Shown: piece after piece, positions 7,251-13,786 of the stretch
Layout: each line of letters starts with the position of its first letter
Numbering within the stretch: the first letter of the stretch is position 1
Source of the DNA: Rhodobacter sp.
Lineage (GTDB): Bacteria > Pseudomonadota > Alphaproteobacteria > Rhodobacterales > Rhodobacteraceae
NCBI GenBank assembly: GCA_013824055.1
Contig: PNNE01000132.1
Span: 1 to 15,972 of the forward strand
Length of the DNA: 15,972 nt
Direction of reading: 5' to 3'
Translations under genes and position numbers: made by a program
Notes under the pieces: generated by a model
The model's database searches: none
What the model saw: only the letters and a program-made list of their open reading frames with translations
What the model was told of the DNA's origin: nothing

Positions 7251-7984
7251 TGCTGCAGGGCAAGCGCGTGCTGATCACCGGGGGCGGCTCGGGTGCCGGG
7301 GCCGACCTCGCGCGTGGCTTTGCCGGGGCGGGGGCCGAGGTGGTGATCGCGGGCCGTCGCGAGGACGCGCTGCGGAGGGTGGCGCAACCCTTGGGGGCGG
7401 CTTGGGTGCAGGCGGATGTGACGGACGAGGGATCGGTCGCGGCCATGTTCCGCGCGGCGGGACCCTGTGACATCGTCATCGCCAACGCCGGGGCCGCGGA
7501 GTCAGGAGTGATGGCGAAGACGACGCTGGCCCAGTGGAACGCGATGATCGCGGTGAACCTGACCGGGGTCTTCCTGACCTTTCGTGAGGCGCTGGGGCAG
7601 TTCAGGGGCGAGGGGCGGCTGATTGCCGTGGCCTCGACCGCGGCACTGAAGGGCTATGCCAAGGTGGCACCCTATGCTGCGGCCAAGCATGGGGTGGTCG
7701 GGCTGGTGCGCTCTCTGGCGCTGGAGGTGGCGCGGAAGGGGATCACCGTGAACGCGATCTGCCCGGGGTTTCTGGACACTCCGATGACCGACCATTCGGT
7801 GCGGGTGATTGCCGAGAAGACCGGGAAATCGCTGGCGGAAGCCCGGGCGGCGCTGGAGCAGCTTAGCCCCCAGGGGCGGCTTTACCAGCCGTCCGAGGTG
7901 ACGGCGGCGGCATTGTATCTGGCCTCCGGGGCCGCAAGCGGGGTGAACGGCGCCTGCCTTTCGATCTCGGGGGGCGAGGTATGA
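7247..7984 (+). CDS. SDR-family NAD(P)-dependent dehydrogenase
   Basis: A 245-residue classical short-chain dehydrogenase/reductase. The cofactor motif TGGGSGAG is at 11-18, NAG at 80-82, and the catalytic set is Asn104, Ser130, Tyr143 and Lys147 (YAAAK). The typical NAICPGFLDTPM loop follows. This layout is shared by 3-hydroxyacyl-CoA and cyclic-alcohol dehydrogenases. In this operon it probably oxidises or reduces a hydroxyl or keto group of the cyclohexane-carboxyl-CoA intermediates, but the step cannot be set from sequence. The start ATG overlaps the flavoprotein stop (ATGA), so translation is coupled. A second ATG directly follows at 7250 and is an equally possible start. The regulator gene begins in the last codon. 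Confidence 0.87.
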   Translation: MMLQGKRVLITGGGSGAGADLARGFAGAGAEVVIAGRREDALRRVAQPLGAAWVQADVTDEGSVAAMFRAAGPCDIVIANAGAAESGVMAKTTLAQWNAMIAVNLTGVFLTFREALGQFRGEGRLIAVASTAALKGYAKVAPYAAAKHGVVGLVRSLALEVARKGITVNAICPGFLDTPMTDHSVRVIAEKTGKSLAEARAALEQLSPQGRLYQPSEVTAAALYLASGAASGVNGACLSISGGEV

Positions 7985-8409
7985 GCGAAGGCTCGAAGCG
8001 GCGGCTGAAGATGTGGATCCGGCTGCTGGGCGTGACCCGCGCGGCCGAGAACGGCTTGCGGGAATACCTGCGGCTGAAGCACGAGACCACGTTGCCGCGG
8101 TTTGACGTCATGGCCGCCCTCTATCGCCGCCGCGAGGGGGTGACGATGAGCGAGTTGAGCCGGATGCTGCTGGTGTCGAACGGCAATGCGACCGCCGTGG
8201 TGGACCGGCTGGAGGGCGAGGGGCTGGTCCGGCGCACTCCCTCCGAGCTGGACCGCCGGACCGTGCATGTCGCGCTGACGGCGGAAGGCCTGAAAGCCTT
8301 CGAGACCATGGCCGAGGGGCATGAGGCCGAAGTGGCCCGGCTCTTTGCCGGCATCACCGACGAAGAGCTGGACCAGTTGACTGCGATCCTGAAGAGGATG
8401 GGACGATGA
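7981..8409 (+). CDS. MarR-family transcriptional regulator
   Basis: A 142-residue protein with the MarR winged helix-turn-helix layout. An N-terminal dimerisation helix is followed by LPRFDVMAALYRR. The HTH is VTMSELSRMLLVSNGNATAVVDRLEGEGLV (54-83), with the recognition helix around 66-77. The wing carries SELDRRTVHVALT (88-100), and the C-terminal helices close the dimer. MarR proteins bind palindromes as dimers, usually as repressors released by a small phenolic or aryl-CoA ligand. It is encoded within the catabolic operon, with 4-bp overlaps on both sides, so it should be made along with the enzymes. Its likely target is the tandem palindrome at 4882-4913, giving control of both divergent units by an aryl-CoA or the free acid. 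Ligand and sign of regulation are not visible in sequence. Confidence 0.88.
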   Translation: MSEGSKRRLKMWIRLLGVTRAAENGLREYLRLKHETTLPRFDVMAALYRRREGVTMSELSRMLLVSNGNATAVVDRLEGEGLVRRTPSELDRRTVHVALTAEGLKAFETMAEGHEAEVARLFAGITDEELDQLTAILKRMGR

Positions 8410-9233
8410 CCATTGTGTCGGAGACGAAGCTGGCGGGGCTGAAGCCGCAGCACTTCCTGTGGCAAGTTCAGGATCGAGTGGCCGTGATCCGGCTGAACCG
8501 GCCCGACCGGAAGAACCCGCTGACCTTCGACAGCTACGCCGAGCTGCGGGATACCTTTCGCGCACTGGTCTATGCGACGGATGTGGACGTGGTGGTCTTC
8601 GCCCCGAACGGCGGCAATTTCTGCTCGGGCGGCGATGTGCATGAGATCATCGGTCCCTTGATCGGGCGGCCGATGACGGACCTTCTGGCCTTTACCCGGA
8701 TGACGGGGGATCTGGTCAAGGCGATGATCGGGTGCGGCAAGCCGATCATCTCGGCGGTGGACGGGGTGGCCGTGGGGGCCGGGGCGATCATCGCGATGGC
8801 CTCGGACCTGCGGCTGGCGACGCCTGCGGCCAAGTGCGCGTTTCTGTTCACCAGGGTGGGACTGGCGGGCTGCGACATGGGGGCCTGCGCGATGCTGCCC
8901 AGGATCATCGGGCAGGGCCGGGCGGCCGAGCTTCTGTACACCGGGCGCACGATGGCGGCCGAAGAGGGCCATGCCTGGGGGTTCTGGAATGCGCTGCACG
9001 CCCCCGAGGCGCTGGAGGCCGAGGCGCTGGTGATGGCGCGGCGGCTGGCCTCGGGGCCGACCTTCGCGCATGGGATCACCAAGACGCAGCTGAACCAGGA
9101 ATGGAACATGGGGCTGGAGCAGGCCATCGAGGCCGAGGCGCAGGCTCAGGCGATCTGCATGCAGACGAAGGATTTCGAGCGGGCTTACCGGGCCTTTGTC
9201 GCCAGGGAAAAGCCGGTGTTTCAAGGGGACTGA
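8406..9233 (+). CDS. Enoyl-CoA hydratase/isomerase-family (crotonase) protein
   Basis: A 275-residue crotonase-fold protein that acts on a CoA thioester. The oxyanion-hole motif NFCSGGDV (71-78) and the second glycine-rich segment GVAVGAGAIIAMASDLR (120-136) are intact. In standard hydratases one catalytic Glu lies in a PE(I/L) motif just after the FAxP segment. Here the matching place reads FLFTRVGLAGCDMGA (147-160), so that Glu is absent. The second Glu is kept, in AAELLYTG (Glu175). The protein may therefore be an isomerase, hydrolase or ring-opening enzyme rather than a simple hydratase. In this operon it could hydrate a cyclohexene-carboxyl-CoA or hydrolyse the 1,3-dicarbonyl ring. The ATG overlaps the MarR stop and has AAGAGGA seven bases before it. 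A 92-bp gap with a hairpin follows. Confidence 0.85.
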   Translation: MTIVSETKLAGLKPQHFLWQVQDRVAVIRLNRPDRKNPLTFDSYAELRDTFRALVYATDVDVVVFAPNGGNFCSGGDVHEIIGPLIGRPMTDLLAFTRMTGDLVKAMIGCGKPIISAVDGVAVGAGAIIAMASDLRLATPAAKCAFLFTRVGLAGCDMGACAMLPRIIGQGRAAELLYTGRTMAAEEGHAWGFWNALHAPEALEAEALVMARRLASGPTFAHGITKTQLNQEWNMGLEQAIEAEAQAQAICMQTKDFERAYRAFVAREKPVFQGD

Positions 9234-9325
9234 GGGCGGACCGGGGGCCAGCCCCTCGCGTCCACGGTTGCTTGAACCGGCGGCGCAACCGTGAACGCAC
9301 CCCGGGATATTTGGGCAAGGATGAA
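9234..9325 (+). other. Intergenic hairpin element inside the operon
   Basis: This is the only sizeable gap in the + strand operon. It contains a perfect 9-bp inverted repeat, CACGGTTGC (9263-9271) and GCAACCGTG (9285-9293), separated by 13 nt. A weaker GGGG...CCCC hairpin precedes it at 9243-9254. There is no T-run, so neither looks like a classical terminator. After it comes CCCCGGGATATTTGGGCAAGG (from about 9301), which resembles a short motif I associate with repeated intergenic elements in Rhodobacterales genomes. That is from memory and unchecked. Its AAGG (9317-9320) serves as ribosome binding site for the next gene. It may trim or stabilise mRNA, and so divide the operon into two expression levels. 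Confidence 0.55.
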
Positions 9326-10462
9326 ATGAGCGATCAGAGTTTCCTGGACTGGCCGTTCTTCGAGCCCCGCCACCGTGACCTGGCGGCGGCTTTGGAGGAT
9401 TGGTGCGCGGCCAACCTGCCGGTGTCGCATGGTGACACGGATGCGGCCTGCAAGGGGCTGGTTGCCGCGCTGGGTGCCAGTGGCTGGCTGCAGCATTCGG
9501 GCGCGGGGCAGGGCGAGCGGCTGGATGTGCGCGCGTTGTGTCTGATCCGCGAGACGCTGGCGCGGCATGACGGGCTGGCGGACTTCGCCTTTGCGATGCA
9601 GGGGTTGGGGATGGGGGCGGTGTCCCTGTTCGGGACGGCCGAGCAGCGGGAGTGGCTGGTCAGGACGCGATCGGGTGCGGCGATTTCGGGGTTTGCGCTG
9701 ACCGAGCCGGGGTCGGGGTCGGACGTGGCCGCGACGGCGACCGTGGCGGAACGGGTGCAAGGCGGCTGGCGGCTTTCGGGCGAGAAGACCTACATCTCGA
9801 ACGGCGGGATCGCCGATGTCTATGTGATCTTCGCGCGGACCGGCGAGGCTCCGGGCGCCAGGGGGCTTTCGGCGTTCCTGCTGCCCGCCGACGCGCCGGG
9901 TCTGGAGGTCGTCAGCCGGATCGAGGTGATGGCGCCGCATCCCCTGGCGCATCTGCGGCTGTCCGACGTGGAACTGCCCGAGGCTGCGCTGATCGGGAAA
10001 CCCGGCGAGGGGTTCAAGATTGCGATGTCGGTGCTGGATGTGTTCCGGTCCACCGTGGGGGCCGCGGCGCTGGGCTTTGCGCGTCGGGCGCTGGACGAGG
10101 CACTGGCGCGGACGCAAGGCCGCCGCATCCAGGGGCAGGCACTGAGCGAGCTGCAACTGGTGCAGGGGCATCTGGCCGACATGGCGCTGGAGATCGACGC
10201 CTCGGCGCTGCTGGTCTACCGGGCGGCCTGGGTGAAGGACATGGGCGCGGCAAGGGTCAGCCGCGAGGCCGCGATGGCCAAGCTCTATTCCACGGAAGCC
10301 GCCCAGCGGGTGATCGACATGGCCGTCCAGCTGCACGGCGGTGACGGGGTGCGGCACGGGTTCGCCGTGGAAAGCCTGTACCGCGAGATCCGGGCGCTGC
10401 GGATCTATGAGGGCGCCAGCGACGTCCAGCGCATCATCATCGCCCGGAGCCTGCTTGGATGA
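9326..10462 (+). CDS. Acyl-CoA dehydrogenase
   Basis: A 378-residue FAD-dependent acyl-CoA dehydrogenase of normal length. It forms an alpha,beta-double bond in a CoA thioester and passes electrons to ETF. The signature SGFALTEPGSGSDVA (121-135) binds FAD and substrate, GEKTYISNG (152-160) follows, and the C-terminal helical domain holds VQLHGGDGVRHGF (334-346). RALRIYEGASDVQ places the likely catalytic base at Glu362, the usual position in short/medium-chain and glutaryl-type members. In this operon it would desaturate a cyclic or ring-opened (pimelyl-type) intermediate. The exact substrate is not visible. The ATG at 9326 is chosen because AAGG lies five bases upstream and the family N-terminus starts here. 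The frame is open far upstream, but only as a shadow of the preceding gene. The stop overlaps the thioesterase start by 4 bp. Confidence 0.9.
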   Translation: MSDQSFLDWPFFEPRHRDLAAALEDWCAANLPVSHGDTDAACKGLVAALGASGWLQHSGAGQGERLDVRALCLIRETLARHDGLADFAFAMQGLGMGAVSLFGTAEQREWLVRTRSGAAISGFALTEPGSGSDVAATATVAERVQGGWRLSGEKTYISNGGIADVYVIFARTGEAPGARGLSAFLLPADAPGLEVVSRIEVMAPHPLAHLRLSDVELPEAALIGKPGEGFKIAMSVLDVFRSTVGAAALGFARRALDEALARTQGRRIQGQALSELQLVQGHLADMALEIDASALLVYRAAWVKDMGAARVSREAAMAKLYSTEAAQRVIDMAVQLHGGDGVRHGFAVESLYREIRALRIYEGASDVQRIIIARSLLG

Positions 10463-10872
10463 CGTACGAACGCCTGATCCAGATCGAATTCAACCATTGC
10501 GACCCGGCAGGGATCGTCTTCTATCCACGCTATTTCGAGATGGTGAACTCGGTCATCGAGAACTTCTTTGCCGATGTGGTCGGGCGGTCGTTCGCGTCCA
10601 TGCACTTTGGCGCCACGAATGGCGTGCCGACAGTGGCGATCGAGGCGGTGTTCCAGAAGCCCTCTCGGCTGGGCGAGAAGGTTCGGTTCACGCTGCGGGT
10701 CGAGAAGGTGGGCGGCTCTTCGGTCAAGCTGTGGGTCGAGGGGCACGGAGACGATGGCTTGCGGCTGAAGGTGGGCATGACGCTGGCCTGGATCGACGGG
10801 ATGCGCGCTGCGCCCTGGCCCGGGGAAATGCGGGCAGCGCTGGAGCGATACAGGGAGACGCAGGATGCATGA
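10459..10872 (+). CDS. 4-hydroxybenzoyl-CoA thioesterase-type (hot-dog fold) thioesterase
   Basis: A 137-residue single hot-dog domain. Near the N-terminus it carries NHCDPAGIVFYPRYFEM (12-28), the diagnostic motif of the 4-hydroxybenzoyl-CoA thioesterase family, with Asp15 as the expected catalytic residue. The enzyme hydrolyses an acyl- or aryl-CoA to the free acid and CoA in the cytoplasm. In this operon it may recycle CoA from dead-end thioesters or from excess aryl-CoA, since the degradation route itself needs the thioester kept. The start ATG overlaps the acyl-CoA dehydrogenase stop (ATGA), and the RidA-like gene begins 8 bp before its stop. A direct step in the pathway is also possible. 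Confidence 0.87.
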   Translation: MTYERLIQIEFNHCDPAGIVFYPRYFEMVNSVIENFFADVVGRSFASMHFGATNGVPTVAIEAVFQKPSRLGEKVRFTLRVEKVGGSSVKLWVEGHGDDGLRLKVGMTLAWIDGMRAAPWPGEMRAALERYRETQDA

Positions 10873-11263
10873 GGTTCTTCACCCCAGGCACTGGAAAGCG
10901 GCGCGGGGATACTCGAACGGCATCGCGGCGGAAGGCCGGATGGTCTTTACCGGCGGGATCATCGGCTGGAACGCCGACCAGGAGTTCGAGACGGACGATT
11001 TTGTCGGTCAGGTCGAACAGGTCCTGAAATCCATCGTCGAGGTGCTGGCCGAGGCGGGGGCGGGGCCGCAGCACCTGGTGCGGCTGACCTGGTACGTGAC
11101 CGACAAGCGTGAGTACCTGGACAGTCTGAAAGAGCTGGGGGCGGTCTACAAGGCGGTGATCGGCAGGCACTATCCCGCGATGGCTCTGGTTCAGGTGGTG
11201 GCCCTGGTCGAGGACCGGGCCAAGGTGGAAATCGAGGCGACCGCCGTCATTCCGATGGCCTGA
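10865..11263 (+). CDS. RidA/YjgF-family protein lacking the usual catalytic arginine
   Basis: A 132-residue RidA-like protein. The fold is recognisable from YSNGIAAEGRMVFTGG (16-31), the central helix segment QVEQVLKSIVEVLAEAGAGPQHLVRLTWYVTD (49-80) and the closing KVEIEATAVIP (120-130). Archetypal RidA enzymes hydrolyse reactive enamines/imines and release ammonia, using an Arg in a P-A-R motif near residue 105. Here that motif reads YPAMALVQV, with Met106 in place of Arg, so ordinary RidA deaminase chemistry is doubtful. The operon's predicted intermediate, 2-amino-5-oxocyclohexene-carboxyl-CoA, is an enamine, so a related deamination or binding role is attractive but unproved. The start overlaps the thioesterase end by 8 bp, with AGGGAG seven bases upstream. 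A separate RidA subfamily with non-deaminase function is the main alternative. Confidence 0.85.
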   Translation: MHEVLHPRHWKAARGYSNGIAAEGRMVFTGGIIGWNADQEFETDDFVGQVEQVLKSIVEVLAEAGAGPQHLVRLTWYVTDKREYLDSLKELGAVYKAVIGRHYPAMALVQVVALVEDRAKVEIEATAVIPMA

Positions 11264-11275
11264 GGAGGGCAAGAC

Positions 11276-12889
11276 ATGCTTGGACCGACCGGACATCGCG
11301 ACACCTTCACCCGCGACCGGCTTCCCGCGCCCGAGGACTGGCCCGAGATCAGGCTTGACGGTTTCACCTACCCGGAGTGGCTGAACGCCGGGGTCGAGCT
11401 GACCGACGCGATGGTCGCCAAGGGCTTTGGCGACAACACGGCGCTGATCGGCAACGGGCGCAGCCGCACCTACAAGGAGCTGACCGACTGGTCGAACCGC
11501 ATCGCGCATGCCCTGGTCGAGGATTACGCGGTCAGGCCGGGAAACCGGGTGCTGATCCGGTCGGCGAACAACCCGGCGATGGTCGCCTGCTGGCTGGCGG
11601 CGACCAAGGCCGGGGCGGTCGTGGTCAATACCATGCCGATGCTGCGCGCCGGCGAGCTGACCCAGATCGTCGACCGGGCCGAAATCACCCATGCACTGTG
11701 CGACACCCGGCTGATGGAAGAGCTGGTTGCCTGCGCCAAGAGCTCGCGCCACCTGCGGACGGTGGTGGGTTTCGACGGAACCGCGAACCACGACGCCGAA
11801 CTGGACCGGGTGGCGCTGTCAAAGTCGGTGAAGTTCCAGGCCGTGCCGACGGGGCGGGACGATGTGGCCTTGCTGGGCTTCACCTCGGGTACCACGGGAG
11901 AGCCCAAGGCGACCATGCACTTCCACCGCGACTTGCTGATCATCGCGGACGGCTATGCGAAAGAGGTGCTGGGCGTGACGCCCGAAGATGTCTTCGTCGG
12001 GTCTCCTCCGCTGGCCTTCACCTTCGGCCTGGGGGGGCTTGCGGTCTTTCCCCTGCGCTTTGGCGCGGCGGCGGCGCTGCTGGAGCAGGCAAGCCCGCCG
12101 AACATGATCGAGATCATCCAGAAGCACCGCGCGACGGTCTGCTTTACCGCGCCCACCGCCTACCGCGTGATGCTGAAGGCGATGGCGGAAGGGGCGGACC
12201 TGTCCTCGCTGCGGGCCGCCGTCAGCGCAGGCGAGACGTTGCCTGCCCCGGTCTATGACGACTGGATCGCAAGGACCGGCAAGCCGATGCTGGACGGGAT
12301 CGGCGCGACCGAGATGCTGCACATCTTCATCACCAACCGCTTCGACGACCACAGGCCCGCCTGCACCGGGCGGCCGGTGACCGGGTATGAGGCGAAGATC
12401 GTCGGCGACGACATGGCCGAACTTCCGCGCGGAGAGGTCGGGCGGCTGGCGGTGCGCGGGCCGACGGGCTGCCGCTATCTGGCCGACAAGCGGCAGCAGG
12501 CTTACGTCAAGGCGGGCTGGAACCTGACCGGCGACAGCTTCTGGCAGGACGAGGAGGGCCGCTTCCACTTTGCCGCCCGGTCCGACGACATGATCATCAG
12601 CGCGGGTTACAACATCGCGGGACCCGAGGTCGAGGCGGCGCTGCTGTCCCATCCCGCTGTCCTGGAATGTGCCGTCATCGGCAGCCCGGACGCAGACCGC
12701 GGCCAGATCGTCGAGGCGCATGTGGTCCTGGCCGAGGGTCATGCTCCGGGCGATCTGCTGGTCAGGATCCTGCAGGACCACGTCAAGCGGGCCATCGCGC
12801 CCTACAAGTACCCCCGGCGCGTCATCTTCACCGATGCCCTGCCGAAAACCCAGACCGGCAAGATCCAGCGTTTCCGCCTGCGAAGCTGA
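11276..12889 (+). CDS. 2-aminobenzoate-CoA / benzoate-CoA ligase (AMP-forming)
   Basis: A 537-residue ANL-superfamily adenylating enzyme. It activates an aromatic acid with ATP to an aryl-AMP and transfers it to CoA. The P-loop GFTSGTTGEPK is at 201-211, the A5 motif GIGATEM at 341-347, the A7 region NLTGDSF at 416-422, RSDDMIISAGYNI at 435-447, and the C-terminal PKTQTGKIQRFRLR holds the adenylation Lys529. Overall style matches the benzoate-CoA ligase family, and the neighbouring aminobenzoyl-CoA-type flavoprotein points to 2-aminobenzoate. Benzoate or salicylate cannot be excluded from sequence. The ATG has AGGAGGG seven bases upstream, 12 bp after the RidA-like stop. It is the last gene of the operon but catalyses the first step. 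Confidence 0.88.
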   Translation: MLGPTGHRDTFTRDRLPAPEDWPEIRLDGFTYPEWLNAGVELTDAMVAKGFGDNTALIGNGRSRTYKELTDWSNRIAHALVEDYAVRPGNRVLIRSANNPAMVACWLAATKAGAVVVNTMPMLRAGELTQIVDRAEITHALCDTRLMEELVACAKSSRHLRTVVGFDGTANHDAELDRVALSKSVKFQAVPTGRDDVALLGFTSGTTGEPKATMHFHRDLLIIADGYAKEVLGVTPEDVFVGSPPLAFTFGLGGLAVFPLRFGAAAALLEQASPPNMIEIIQKHRATVCFTAPTAYRVMLKAMAEGADLSSLRAAVSAGETLPAPVYDDWIARTGKPMLDGIGATEMLHIFITNRFDDHRPACTGRPVTGYEAKIVGDDMAELPRGEVGRLAVRGPTGCRYLADKRQQAYVKAGWNLTGDSFWQDEEGRFHFAARSDDMIISAGYNIAGPEVEAALLSHPAVLECAVIGSPDADRGQIVEAHVVLAEGHAPGDLLVRILQDHVKRAIAPYKYPRRVIFTDALPKTQTGKIQRFRLRS

Positions 12890-12990
12890 CCCATTCCAGA
12901 ATTCGCTTGAATCCCGCCCCCATCAGGGGCATATCGCCCCCCGGAAGCCTGCGGGGACCAACCTGCGGGCCCATCTGCAATGGAGAGACC
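12890..12990 (+). promoter_or_regulatory. infA: infA leader with possible promoter and weak hairpins
   Basis: This gap separates the catabolic operon from infA. TTGAAT (12907-12912) and CATATC (12930-12935) are 17 bp apart and could be a sigma-70-type promoter for infA, although the -10 is poor. Two small stems are possible: GCCCC/GGGGC (12916-12920 with 12926-12930) and CCCCG/CGGGG (12939-12943 with 12952-12956). Neither is followed by a T-run, so a classical terminator for the ligase operon is not evident. GGAGAG (12982-12987) is the infA ribosome binding site. Confidence 0.35.
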
Positions 12991-13209
12991 ATGGCCAAGG
13001 AAGACATTCTCGAATTCCCCGGTGTCGTGAAGGAACTCCTGCCGAACGCGACATTCAGGGTCGAACTCGAGAACGGCCATGAGTTGATCGCGGTGATGGC
13101 AGGCAAGATGCGCAAGAACCGCATCCGTGTTCTGGCTGGCGACAAGGTACAGGTCGAAATGACCCCCTACGACCTGTCGAAGGGTCGTATCAACTATCGC
13201 TTCAAGTAA
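12991..13209 (+). CDS. infA: Translation initiation factor IF-1
   Basis: A 72-residue protein, exactly the family length. It is a single S1/OB-fold domain, from MAKEDILEFPGVVKELLPNA to the C-terminal YDLSKGRINYRFK. IF-1 binds the 30S A site and helps IF-2 and IF-3 select the initiator tRNA. Strong conservation through KMRKNRIRVLAGDKVQVEMTPYDL leaves no doubt about identity. The start ATG follows GGAGAG by three bases. It heads a housekeeping unit: maf starts one base after its TAA, followed by an RNase E/G and yacG. This order is common in Rhodobacterales. It should have its own promoter, since its expression cannot depend on the catabolic operon upstream. Confidence 0.97.
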   Translation: MAKEDILEFPGVVKELLPNATFRVELENGHELIAVMAGKMRKNRIRVLAGDKVQVEMTPYDLSKGRINYRFK

Positions 13210-13210
13210 A

Positions 13211-13786
13211 TTGCGTTTCATTCTGGGATCGGGCAGCCCGCGTCGCAAGGAATTGCTGGCGCAGCTTGGGATCGTGCCTGACCTGATCCTGCCCCCGGAC
13301 ATCGACGAGGACCCCCGCAAGGGTGAACTCCCGCGGCCCTATTGCCTGCGGCTGGCCGAGGACAAGGCCCGCGCGGTCCAGGCGGGGCCCGAGGACGTGG
13401 TGCTGTGCGCCGACACGACGGTCGCCCTTGGCCGCCGTATCCTGGGCAAGCCTGCCGATGCGGGCGAGGCGGCAGAGTTTCTGACGGCACTTGGCGGGCG
13501 GCGCCACCAGGTCATCACCGGCATTGCCGTGCGCCGGGGCGACCGGGTTCTGCTGCGGGAATCCCTGAGCACGGTGAAGATGAAGCGCCTGTCGGATGCC
13601 GAGCTGAACGCCTATCTCGCCAGCAACGAATGGCAGGGCAAGGCGGGCGGCTACGGGATCCAGGGTCTGGCGGGGGCATTCATCCCGTGGATTTCGGGCT
13701 CGTTCACCGGCATCATGGGCCTTCCCGTGGCCGAGACGGCAGCCCTTTTGACAGCGATCGGCTACCCGGTCTGGAGGCAGGAATGA
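13211..13786 (+). CDS. maf: Maf-family nucleotide pyrophosphatase
   Basis: A 191-residue Maf protein. Family members hydrolyse (d)NTPs or modified NTPs to the monophosphate and PPi, as house-cleaning or division-linked enzymes. The signature SGSPRRKELL is at 7-16, CADTTVALG at 66-74 (Asp68 as expected metal/catalytic Asp), GKP at 79-81, and the late motif GGYGIQGLAGAFI with SGSFTGIMGLP. Base preference (dTTP/UTP versus m7GTP-type) cannot be read reliably. The start is a TTG at 13211, one base after the infA stop. It is supported because it places MRFILGSGSPRRKELL at the usual N-terminus, but no clear ribosome binding site precedes it, so translation probably depends on infA read-through. Its stop overlaps the next ATG by 4 bp. 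Confidence 0.92.
   Translation: MRFILGSGSPRRKELLAQLGIVPDLILPPDIDEDPRKGELPRPYCLRLAEDKARAVQAGPEDVVLCADTTVALGRRILGKPADAGEAAEFLTALGGRRHQVITGIAVRRGDRVLLRESLSTVKMKRLSDAELNAYLASNEWQGKAGGYGIQGLAGAFIPWISGSFTGIMGLPVAETAALLTAIGYPVWRQE

Noticed and set aside
8121..10357. Two long minus-strand open frames (8121-9224, 9221-10357)
   Set aside because: Both are shadows of the hydratase-like and acyl-CoA dehydrogenase genes, with biased composition and no motifs.
12916..12956. Intrinsic terminator after the ligase
   Set aside because: The stems are only 5 bp and no T-run follows. They are kept only as weak hairpins within the infA leader.
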